From positions 372,001 through 436,000 of the forward strand of contig JAHLMK010000015.1 in the NCBI GenBank assembly GCA_019915135.1: a stretch of DNA of 64,000 nucleotides. The letters are read 5' to 3'. This stretch comes from Strobilurus pachycystidiatus (taxonomy: Eukaryota; Basidiomycota; Agaricomycetes; Agaricales; Physalacriaceae). Below are positions 33,710 through 42,900 of the stretch, piece after piece (position 1 is the stretch's first letter; each line of letters opens with the position of its first letter). The translations under genes and the position numbers were made by a program. The notes below the pieces were generated by a model, which was not told where the DNA came from, searched no databases, and saw only the letters and a program-made list of their open reading frames with translations.

Positions 33710-34190
33710 CTCTCATTGCCTACCCTCCCCCTACATCCCGTACCCACCCCTTACATCCCCGTACCCTCCCCCCGCATCCCCGTACCCTCCCCTTGCATCT
33801 CGTACCCACCCCCTGCATCCCCGTACCCTCCCCCTACATCCCGTACCCACCCCCTACATCCCCGTACCCTCCCCTATATCCCCGTACCCTCCCCTGCATC
33901 TCGTACCCTCCCCCCGCATCCCCGTACCCTCCTCCTACATCTCGTACCCTCCCCCTGCATCCCCGTACCCTCCCCCTACATCCCGTACCCACCCCCTACA
34001 TCCCCGTACCCTCCCCCCGCATCCCCGTACCCTCCTCCTACATCTCGTACCCTCCCCCTGCATCCCCGTACCCTCCCCCTACATCCCGTACCCTCCCCCT
34101 GCATCCCCGTACCCTCCCCTTACATCCCGTACCCTCCCCCTACATCTCCGTACCCTCCCCCTACATCTCCGTACCCCCCCTTCATCGTCC
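33710..34190. repeat. C-rich minisatellite, 19-20 bp unit
   Basis: Roughly two dozen variants of a CCCTACATCCCGTACCCTCC unit occur, alternating CATCCCG/CATCCCCG and TACAT/TGCAT/CGCAT. It is strongly strand-asymmetric (C on plus, G on minus), so it may form G-quadruplex or i-motif structures. The long ORFs across it are Pro/Tyr/Ile repeats produced by the sequence bias and are not called. A C11 run follows near 34,219. Confidence 0.9.
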
Positions 34191-34299
34191 CCAGCCCTGC
34201 CCGCACCCCCAGCGTCTCCGCCCCCCCCCCCCTTCCCCAGGGTCCCCGTCTCCACCCCCTCCGATCACTGCGTGCGAATTTCTTGGGTACCTCTAGGCA

Positions 34300-34806
34300 A
34301 AGCGTCCTAGGTGCGTTAACACTCGGACTACATTTGGTGCCTTTCAATACAGTAAACGCGCAGGCAGGAACAACTCACGTGAAACCAGAAGGGCAAAAAG
34401 ATCGCTCCGAGGGGATCGATCAGGAATATCTCGTGTAACAGGAATTATTGGCCTTTGATGCCATACACAAACTTACAGAGCTTCAAAGGCACCACAAAAT
34501 TGCCCTATACACTTCACCTTAACAAGATAGACTCGCGGAGAAATCAGCGAAGTTCTATGACGTGTAAAACACCCGAGATGATCGACCGCCGATACGTGTG
34601 CCTGCCCCATCATTCCTTATATGGACTCACCGCCTGTCTAGTAGAATATGTTGAAACTCGACTTGAACGCGAGTGTGAATGGAACATAGGTGGCATCGTT
34701 GCGTTGTCCTGTTATGTGTCGCTGGCATCGATCCATGAAGCTTAAAACTTCCTTGACATCAAACCACCAGCAGCACTTTCTACACACCCTCTCACACCTC
34801 AAAATC
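34300..34806. other. intergenic region in CACTA element
   Basis: Nothing convincing seen. It lies between the minisatellite and the terminal small gene; short ORFs lack codon or splice support. Confidence 0.3.
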
Positions 34807-35300
34807 ATGCCCATTCACTTCAAGTAAGTTTCCCATTTGATATGGCACACAATCATTGATTATATTGACAGGAAAATGGCCCTTTTTGCCCTGTATTCAA
34901 TGGGAATGGGCCTTGTCCTATGGCAAGCTAGGTACATCATCATTTCACTTGATTTTCGTCTTATCAACCCTCTCTTAGGCTCCACCATGCAAACATCGTC
35001 CGCGGCGCCGCCTGGACGGTCGAGGCCGCGCTCAAAATCTATGGTAAGTGGGGTTTTTATTATATTTGTCTCTGGCGCCGGATCGGCCGGTCCGATTGCC
35101 GGCTGCATCTCGACACGTTCGCTCAACGTTGCGCAGGAGGCCCGTTGCGCGTTCAGCGCGAGTTTGACAATTTCAACCTTGACGCGGGACTCGAACAGAA
35201 CGAAGAACGGTCCGTTTCTCATTCTATTCTATGTGCCTAAACTGATATGACGTACAGTGTGTGCTTGAACATCAAGTTGGATTGGGCCGTCCGTATGTAG
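34807..35300 (+). CDS. small five-exon gene, about 86 residues (CACTA cargo)
   Basis: ATG 34,807 starts MPIHFK. Introns with GTAAGT/GTACAT/GTAAGT/GTCCGT donors and CAG or TAG acceptors join in frame through KMALFALYSMGMGLVLWQAR, LHHANIVRGAAWTVEAALKI, then GGPLRVQREFDNFNLDAGLE, ending NIKLDWAVRM at TAG 35,298-35,300. All four junctions keep the frame, which supports a real gene although every exon is tiny. The N-terminal 25 residues are hydrophobic and could be a membrane or signal segment. It sits at the right end of the CACTA element, just inside the TIR. No family recognised. Confidence 0.55.
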
Positions 35301-35567
35301 GACATATTGAGCTGTAATGTAATCAGAAAATTCTACCTATATTGTAATCACAATCCGCCGCGTCCGTCCGTTGTCCGTCGTACGCTAATCTTTGGTATAA
35401 TCTCGTCTCAGGCCGCTGGATCAACAACATGAAAGGGCCAAAGGGATAAATTCACATGTGAATACTATGTACTTATGTCTACGAGCTGGTTCGCCGGCTC
35501 ACGAGCGTCGCCCGCAAAGTCCGAAGGTCTGCGACAGTTCAAAGACACGCAAAACACAAAGAAAAAC

Positions 35568-35635
35568 CTGGCGAAAGCTCGAGTGTCTGCCGTTAAGGCA
35601 GACACTAGTGTCTGCCCTGGTCCCTGCCCCCGGTG
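35568..35635 (-). repeat. right 68-bp terminal inverted repeat of CACTA element
   Basis: Inverted copy of 11,152-11,219 with one mismatch, ending ...CCCCCGGTG. It is followed by the TTA duplication at 35,636-35,638. Confidence 0.95.
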
Positions 35636-35638
35636 TTA

Positions 35639-36201
35639 GACCCTTGTGTTCGTTAGAAGGCCGGGTTGCAAGTAGTTCTGCCTTGCAATCACGCTCTGTT
35701 GTGAAGTATTCGCCTTTGAGGAGTTTAGTTGAGTTTGAACGAGTGTTGTTATCGTCTGAAACACCTTACGGAATCTTTGGTCCCAGTCCAAGACACTAGA
35801 AGTTTGGTTTAAGGACAAGGAAATCGCCTTACTTGGTAGCAGTCCAGTAGCATAAACACCTACGGTAGCGGCCTGCCATAAGACAATCGCCTTGTACAAA
35901 AGAACGATCAATAAGAAGGAGCTACATTGCCTCGCGCTGTTTAAGGTCTCCGTACGTTGTGACTTCGGCCTACGACTTTCAGATTATCTTGTTCGACTTT
36001 GTGAATCAATCTCCCTACACCCCCTAAAACTACTCGAACGCAAGTTCGGAATACATCTCTATTGTTCCAATACCAAAAGTACTTGTTCCTTTGAACGACT
36101 ACACCAGCCTCGCTCCCACAAGGAGTATTAGTGAGATATAAGGATAGATAGGATAGATTTCATAGTCCCTTTTTAGAGGTCTATTTCGAACGTGCATATC
36201 A
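35639..36201 (+). repeat. Gypsy copy 1 5' LTR, right part
   Basis: Continues the LTR after the CACTA insertion and matches 55,462-56,024. With the left part it sums to 1,705 bp, exactly the length of the uninterrupted LTR. Ends ...GCATATCA. Confidence 0.92.
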
Positions 36202-36206
36202 TATTT

Positions 36207-36226
36207 TGGAGCCCACCGCGAGGGGG
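36207..36226 (+). other. primer binding site, Gypsy copy 1
   Basis: TGGAGCCCACCGCGAGGGGG begins 5 bp after the LTR end; TGG pairs with the CCA end of a tRNA. The same sequence is at 56,030-56,049 in copy 2. The priming tRNA was not identified. Confidence 0.65.
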
Positions 36227-36601
36227 TGATATATTTTGATTTCAACGAAACCTACCAAGGCATCTGCGAAGTCTTAAATTCCAAACAACGACCTGGCTGC
36301 TAGGAACTCTGAACGTTATACCAACAGTCAGAACCAAGCAAACCCGCCACCACCAAAAGCAAAACCAGTCATTGCAGGATCATCAAGTCCTACAAACTCT
36401 GGGATAGCAAGTCGGCTTCGAACAAAACAACTTACAGCCGGATCTCTCTTCAACGGAACTCCCCAAGAAGTTGCTGCAGCTCAAAGGCGTTTAGCGAACC
36501 CGTCAACACCAAAGTCCAAAAAGTCGAAACGTGGAACAAAAGTACCACCGACGCCCCAAGCATCTACTAGGAGAAGAGCTACTTCAGATCCTGAAACACC
36601 T

Positions 36602-37074
36602 TAGACATGATCACGAGTGTCTATTCGGATGTATCCGACATCCGAACCACAAATATGTGCACCTCAAACCCAGATATTTGTATTTGGATGGATATCCGAC
36701 ATTGCATCCGAGATAATTGTCCAATATCCGAATATTTGTGAATATTCATCCGAATATATTCGAATATATCTGAATATCCATGAGTATTGGCATAATATTG
36801 CATCAAGAGCAGCCTGAAACCATACCTACTATGAAGTTATGGTATTACACTGTGTGTAAATGTCAATTAGAGTCACATAGCTAACACAGAACACTCATAT
36901 ACTACAGCCCACACTATCATGTCTCGGATGTCTGCTCAGAAAGTGGACATCCGACATTCGAGAGGCATCCGACATCTGAGAGGTATCCGACATCCGACAT
37001 CCGAATATCTTCGGATGTCGGATACGAATATAATTGAAATATCCGAAAATATCCGACATTCGTGCTCATGTCTA
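36602..37074. mobile_element. 473-bp hAT-like MITE inserted in gag of copy 1
   Basis: Ends are TAGACATGATCACGA and the near-complement of TCGTGCTCATGTCTA, flanked by an 8-bp duplication AAACACCT (36,594-36,601 and 37,075-37,082). Copy 2 has the uninterrupted site with one AAACACCT near 56,420. The 8-bp duplication and TAG...CTA ends fit the hAT superfamily. The interior is AT-rich with many ATCCGACATCCGA-type repeats and no transposase, so it is non-autonomous. Confidence 0.9.
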
Positions 37075-37139
37075 AAACACCTTCGCGAGCTACTACCAGC
37101 CAAAGGCGATCTTCAGCCTCCGAAATCTCGCCTAGTTCT

Positions 37140-38612
37140 ATGAACTCCACACCTTTTGGAAGTCCTCTAACTAGCTTAGAAGACGACGACAGTTTACCAC
37201 CGATTCCTACGTTTATTAACTTTGGAAACTCCAACCCACGAACCAACACTATGCCCGCAATGGCTGCTGTTAGAAAGTTAATCCCTTCTGACGAACTCAG
37301 CGATGAGGCAAAAGCAGAAATCAAGGACAAAAAGGTTCCCATACCTTTCTCCAACAACGCCCCCAAATGCAAAGGCAAAACTGGAGAAGATATTAGGGAA
37401 TTCTTCGCGACTTGTGACTGGATCTTCGATGTCTCGAACGTCAAGGAACAAGGAACCAAAATGGAGATGGCTGCCTTCTACGCAGGCCATGAACAGAGGA
37501 AACGCTGGCACCGACATGCAGACTATGCAAAAGGTGTTTGGGCAGACTTCAAGGAATCAATCTTAGCCTCCTACTTGAAGGGTAAGAACGATCCTGAGTA
37601 TGTCCCTAGCGACCTCAAGGACGCTTTGGAACCTTACATCTCCCGGCCTGTTAATAACAAACAGTATTGGGAAGCGTTCTCGCGCGAAGTCCTCCATATT
37701 CTGGAAGCTTTGATTCAGAGTGGAGAGGTAACCAACAAAGGTGCTATTGAGTATATAAAGTCCTCCCTTACGGAAGGAATCTGGCACAATGTCCTAGGAG
37801 ATCTAAGGCAGGAAGTGTTGAAGACAGCAGTCGCTGGGACTACTCCAACGTATGATTTTACCTTGGATCAAGTAGCCAAGGCGGTCTCCAATTACTTCCT
37901 CACGGACAAATGGGTATCTGGTCCCCCAACCACGAACGCATTTTCCAGGGACTTAGTTCCTATGCCCACTTCGCGTGTCAAAACCGAAGAGCTGGACGAA
38001 TACCTGAACCGTATAGCCTCGCTCCAGGACGTTATCCAGAAAGGAGAAAAAGATAGAGAGGAATCTAGAAAGAATGATCAGAAACTCTTGACAGCAGTCT
38101 TGGAGAGCCTGCAAAGAATCAACATTCAAGGTCTGCGTTCGCAAGGCTATGTACAAGAAACACCTAGTGTGTATCTACAAACTCCAACGAATGGCGTCTC
38201 GTTTCCGACCAATCTGCCTAACGGTGTCTATAAGGCCCCGCAAGGTGCAATTCCTCCAGGCAACAAGTTTGTAGTAAATGATGGAAGATGTTACTTCTGC
38301 CGGGACATGGGACATATAATCGCTAATTGTCCGGTAAAAGAAATGTGTGAAACCCAAGGTCACATATTTAAACCAGGGGGGACAAACATCTACCACTTAC
38401 AAAATGGACAGCCCATTCAAAGGACCAATGCGAAGCAACCGCTAAGTCCTTGGGAACAGGTACAAAAATACCAACAAGAAAATGCAACCAAGGTATCAGC
38501 GTTCCAATCCCAAGAGGATGAATTTGCACCGGATCCCTCGGTATATATGCAAATGACTCCCCAGGAAAGCGAGTTCAGTAGTGAACCATTTTCGGGTTTC
38601 GGCAAGGCTTGA
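37140..38612 (+). CDS. gag: Gypsy gag, copy 1
   Basis: The shared ATG of both copies is at 37,140 (MNSTPFGSPLTSLEDDDSLP). A capsid-like helical region with WIFDVSN and KRWHRHADYAKGVWADFKES is followed by a charged coiled coil and a CCHC zinc knuckle CYFCRDMGHIIANC at about residue 384. The frame is open upstream of this ATG for about 100 more codons in copy 2 but has no ATG there, so the true N-terminus may come from a spliced upstream exon. In copy 1 that upstream region is cut by the MITE at 36,602-37,074. The stop TGA at 38,610-38,612 overlaps the next ATG. Confidence 0.85.
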   Translation: MNSTPFGSPLTSLEDDDSLPPIPTFINFGNSNPRTNTMPAMAAVRKLIPSDELSDEAKAEIKDKKVPIPFSNNAPKCKGKTGEDIREFFATCDWIFDVSNVKEQGTKMEMAAFYAGHEQRKRWHRHADYAKGVWADFKESILASYLKGKNDPEYVPSDLKDALEPYISRPVNNKQYWEAFSREVLHILEALIQSGEVTNKGAIEYIKSSLTEGIWHNVLGDLRQEVLKTAVAGTTPTYDFTLDQVAKAVSNYFLTDKWVSGPPTTNAFSRDLVPMPTSRVKTEELDEYLNRIASLQDVIQKGEKDREESRKNDQKLLTAVLESLQRINIQGLRSQGYVQETPSVYLQTPTNGVSFPTNLPNGVYKAPQGAIPPGNKFVVNDGRCYFCRDMGHIIANCPVKEMCETQGHIFKPGGTNIYHLQNGQPIQRTNAKQPLSPWEQVQKYQQENATKVSAFQSQEDEFAPDPSVYMQMTPQESEFSSEPFSGFGKA

Positions 38613-39787
38613 TGAAGGAAGGAGTGCCTAGTGCACAGACTCCTCCGGAGAGCCAATTGACTGTTCAAACTCGACAAAGTAATAAAGATAATCATTCCAA
38701 ACCGGTTTCAACACCGGAAAAGACGAAAATACCTTGGCCTCGGGACCGGGTCTCCGTGGTAATACCTCCTAAAGCCCCGGTATCGCCAAAGGTAACCTTC
38801 ACCAAACCCGAAGTCACCCAAGAAATACCTCCTGTGGATCAGGAAATTCTTGAGGAGATTCTGGCTATGGAAGAACCCGCGCCTGCAGCGCAGCCTAAGG
38901 TAGATTCAACTCTACCTTCGAGTACACCAACGAACCAGAAGACCTTACACCCTCAGCAGAAGGTCAAAAGTTTCCAACGCCGCAGCTTAGCGGAAGAATT
39001 GCTACACAAGAATCCGAGCTGGAGAGAAGCATGGAAGTTCTTACTTCCGGAAGCTCTCTTAGCAACGAATCCCCCGTGGCAGCAAAGCATATCGGACTTC
39101 ATTAGAAAACGAAATGCGCCGGTTTCGGTACTCCAACAGGAGGAATTACCCGAGACGGTACAAGACGACTACCAACCGGAGTTATACTCAGTTAACTTAC
39201 AAGCACGGGACAACTTGCCGATTGGAGGAATTGTAGTTCACGATGCGGTGGAACAGTTCATAAACCTCACTGGAGGGCAATATACTGGACCATTCCACAT
39301 GACTACGGGAAACATTGCACCAGAGAACGCTGATCTAAGGACTTTCTGGCCTATGATAAACCGCAACGGAAAGAAGGAAAGTCTCATAGACGGGGGTTCT
39401 CAAATCGCCTCAATCTCGCTGAAAGCTGCGTTAGAACTAGGGGTTTCTTATGATCCCAACTTCAAAATAACCATGGAAAGCGCAGATAAAGGACGGACTA
39501 GTACACTTGGGTTAGCCCGCAATGTACCCTTCGACTTCGAAGGGATTGTGTACTACCTCCAGTTACATGTTCTGGAGGACCCTGCCTATGAAGTCCTATT
39601 AGGTAGACCATTCGAGATTGTATCCAACCTGGTAATTACGAACTTGTCCAATGGAAATGCCTTGGGAACTCTGACCGATAATACCAACAGCAAGAAGTTA
39701 ACCATACCGTCGTACCGACGAGGACAAATACCTAGACATATGTTACCACCGGGGCAACAGGGTTTTCACCTGGACTCAAGGAAGTAG
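38612..39787 (+). CDS. Gypsy aspartic protease ORF, copy 1
   Basis: Starts at ATG 38,612 that overlaps the gag stop (TGATG), in a different frame. A Pro-rich linker leads to a retropepsin-like domain with the active-site block SLIDGGSQIASISLKAALEL at about residue 260 (DGG instead of the usual D-S/T-G) and LGRPFEIVSNLVI as the second signature. About 391 residues. After its TAG the coding potential moves to another frame (about 39,765-39,960) before pol, in both copies. Confidence 0.8.
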   Translation: MKEGVPSAQTPPESQLTVQTRQSNKDNHSKPVSTPEKTKIPWPRDRVSVVIPPKAPVSPKVTFTKPEVTQEIPPVDQEILEEILAMEEPAPAAQPKVDSTLPSSTPTNQKTLHPQQKVKSFQRRSLAEELLHKNPSWREAWKFLLPEALLATNPPWQQSISDFIRKRNAPVSVLQQEELPETVQDDYQPELYSVNLQARDNLPIGGIVVHDAVEQFINLTGGQYTGPFHMTTGNIAPENADLRTFWPMINRNGKKESLIDGGSQIASISLKAALELGVSYDPNFKITMESADKGRTSTLGLARNVPFDFEGIVYYLQLHVLEDPAYEVLLGRPFEIVSNLVITNLSNGNALGTLTDNTNSKKLTIPSYRRGQIPRHMLPPGQQGFHLDSRK

Positions 39788-39976
39788 GAAACGCCTACGG
39801 AGAGGCGGTGTTGATCCTGGAAAGATCACCTAATGGTAATGTAGAAGTCAAGCAAACATGGGTACCAGGAGAAAGAAGCACACTTCCGAGAAGGGGCCTT
39901 AACCTCCCTCTACCTGAAGAAATCTCCTGCGTACATAGACAAGGCGGCAAAAAGCCTTAGGAAACAACATGCCTTT

Positions 39977-42900
39977 ATGAAAGCCTCTACGGTGCCGGGA
40001 ACTGTCCCAGCTAGCCTGGTAACGCCTCGGGGTTTATTGAAAGAAATCAACACGACCAAGGTACAAGGATTTCGAAAGGTGTTTAACCTAAAGGGAATTG
40101 CCGAAGATCAAGAACGAACTAAGTCACACGCCACAGTGACCATGAATCTCTTCTATGGGGTACCACAGGAGTTGCACAAATCATTCTCAGGACTTTCAGT
40201 GACGCTACCTAAAGATTATGTGACGGAAGCACAGGACAAGTTCCTGGAGCTGGAAAGTCAACGTCCAGTACGAGGCGTGTTCGCCGGGAAAAAGTATAAA
40301 CCGATGGCGCTGAAAACCAAAGCCCATCTGGGGACTCTACCCGAAGAATTCAGGATCAAACAACATATCAAAGGCGATCCTCTAGCAGGAATGCCGGAAC
40401 TCAGTCCAGATCCCCCGCCCTTTGTGCCAACGGGAAGGTATACTGCGGAAAGACGTGAACAACTACAAGCGGACCACCCTGGAGATTTTCTGACTTCGGT
40501 GGAAAGACGAATCGTAGACCAACTTATGTGTGGACAGAATGCGGGATTCGCCTGGGAAGAAATGGAAAAAGGACATTTTGGCCCAGAGTACTTTCCACCT
40601 GTCAATATACCCGTTATTCCACATACTCCGTGGGTGTTAAGGAACATACCTATACCCCCGGGAATCTACGATGAAGTCTGTAAGATAATCAAGCACAAAC
40701 TAGACTCAGGCGTATATGAACCTTCGAACTCTTCATATCGCTCAAGGTGGTTCTGTGTAGTGAAAAAGGATGGAAAGAAACTCCGCTTGGTGCATAGCTT
40801 GGAACCCCTTAACGCGGTAACTATCGCACATTCGGGGTTACCTCCTGCTACAGAGGAGTTGGCTGAAGCGTTCGCAGGCAGAGCCTGTGGAGGTACACTG
40901 GACTTGTATGTCGGATATGATGAACGGCTACTGGCCACTGCCTCTCGCGATATGACTACCTTCTCAACACCTTATGGTGCTTTACGATTAAAGACTTTAC
41001 CTATGGGATGGACCAATTCGGTTCCGATCTTTCACGACGATGTTACAACCATTCTAATAGATGAGATACCGGCGTTCACAAGACCTTACATTGATGATGT
41101 ACCTGTCCGTGGCCCAGCCACTAGATATGTACAGCCGGATGGAAGTTATGAAACGCTTCCGGGGCATCCAGAAGTTAGGCGCTTTGTCTGGGAACACCTT
41201 CTAAATATGAATCGTATTATACAACGAATGAAATATGCCGGAGGTACCTTTTCTGGACATAAAGCCATCATATGTGCGGAAGAAATAGTCGTCGTAGGAC
41301 ATGTCTGCACTTATGAAGGAAGGAAACCGGCAGAAGAAAGAGTTAAGGTGATTTCTGATTGGCCACCTTGTAAAGCACTGACCAAAGTTAGAGCTTTCCT
41401 AGGGACCGCGGGAATCTTCAGGGCCTTCGTGAAAGACTACTCGAAGAAAGCCCTACCTCTTACCCGGTTGACTAAGGACATAACGAAGTTTCAATGGACG
41501 GATATTGAACAAGCTAGTATGGACCTCCTCAAGGAAGCAGTTAGGACTTGTCCGATGCTAAAACCCTTGAATTACGAATGGTCAACTCCGATCACCTTGT
41601 CGGTAGATACTTCTTACCAGGCGGTAGGATATTACCTATCCCAAGTAGATCCGGATGACCCAAAGAAAAGATACTATGCCAAGTTCATGTCCTCAACGCT
41701 CAACGACCGAGAAGCCAGGTACTCCCAAGCGAAGAGGGAATTGTTTGGTCTGTTCCGGGCATTGTCCGCGTGTAAGTACTATCTCCTAGGTTGTAGAAAA
41801 CTAGAGATTGAAACAGATGCTAAGTACATCAAAGGGATGCTGTCGAATATTGACTCCCTAGCCAATGCCAACCTACAAAGATGGGCAGAGGAGATTTTGA
41901 TGTACCATTTCAAGCTTATACACGTACCAGGAAAAGTCCATGGTCCAGACGGTCTTAGCCGCCGTCCTGCTTCGGAGAACGACGAAGTAATACCCAGACC
42001 CGCTCAAGGGGATGAGGACGATCGAATCAATAGCTTTGAATATCAAGAACCTGAGGACCTTCCGACCGAAGACAAACCTCTGGAGTTTGAGACATTCAGA
42101 TATGATATCGATACTAGGGGAGGCTACAGCCAGGAAATAGCTAGAAGTCCCTTGCCAAAGCATATGAAAGTATCTAAGGCAATTAGGACCTCCGCGCTAA
42201 CTGGTATCAAGGACATTGAGGAGTGGATGGAGATCGAGGAGTTCCCTAGCTTAGTAAAGAGCAAGCGAGAACGCCTTTGGGAAAGTAGGTTGCCGGATCT
42301 CCAGCCACACTTGGTCGGGAGTAAAGCCCAGAAGGATGAAGACTTCGAAAGATGGAGTCAGGACTTTTCAATCAGACACGAGAAACTATATAGGTCTCAC
42401 TTAGATGGGAATCTCCGCCGTGTACTCCTCCCGAAGGAACGGATTCCGATTTGTAAAGCTATGCATGACAGAGCTGGTCATAAAGGTCAGTACTCGGTGC
42501 TTCAGCTACTTACCAAACGGTTCTGGTGGCCAGGGATGGAGGTAGACATACGGTGGTATGTGCGATCTTGCCTTATATGCCAAAAGAGACAGAAACGAAA
42601 CATAAAGATAGCGCCAACCATCACCTCTACACCTGGAATATTCGAAAGGGCCTACATAGACACCTTCCGAATGCCCAAGGCCGGAGAGCATTCAGCCAAG
42701 AAGAAACAACCATCCAAGTGGGCTGGGTTCAACGCTGTTACCGTGGCAAGGTGTGGTCTGACAGGTTGGCCAGAAGCTAAAGCTCTCCGAGATGAAACAG
42801 CGGAAACACTAGGAGAATGGATCTTTGAGGACATTCTCTGCCGCTGGGGCTGCATCAAGGAGATTGTAACGGACAATGGTCCGGCTATCAAGAAAGCCCT

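Larger units (their letters stand above)
11152..35635 (+). mobile_element. giant CACTA-type (CMC) DNA transposon with cargo, 24,484 bp
   Basis: Both ends carry a 68-bp terminal inverted repeat beginning CACCGGGGGCAGGG, flanked by TTA duplications, inserted in the LTR of Gypsy copy 1. CACTA superfamily features are a CAC-starting TIR, a 3-bp target duplication, short subterminal repeats and a Tnp2-family transposase (20,179-23,513) that looks intact. Beyond the transposase it carries about ten genes on both strands: small spliced genes at either end, a chromodomain gene and its relic, paralogues A, B and C, an RNase H1-N-like gene and an Spt5-like gene. Typical CACTA elements carry one or two genes, so the cargo load is unusual. 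The near-perfect TIRs and clean empty site argue for a single unit that moved fairly recently. Confidence 0.93.

Noticed and set aside
33583..34438. Two long Pro-rich ORFs on the plus strand
   Set aside because: They are translations of the C-rich minisatellite, open in more than one frame, with no flanking coding or splice signals.
11152..35635. Starship-type giant element
   Set aside because: No DUF3435 tyrosine recombinase is seen. TIRs, the TTA duplication and a Tnp2 transposase identify a CACTA element.
11152..35635. TET/JBP dioxygenase cargo, as known from KDZ transposons of agaricomycetes
   Set aside because: I looked for an HxD...H oxygenase pattern among the cargo proteins and did not find a convincing one; the transposase is not KDZ type.
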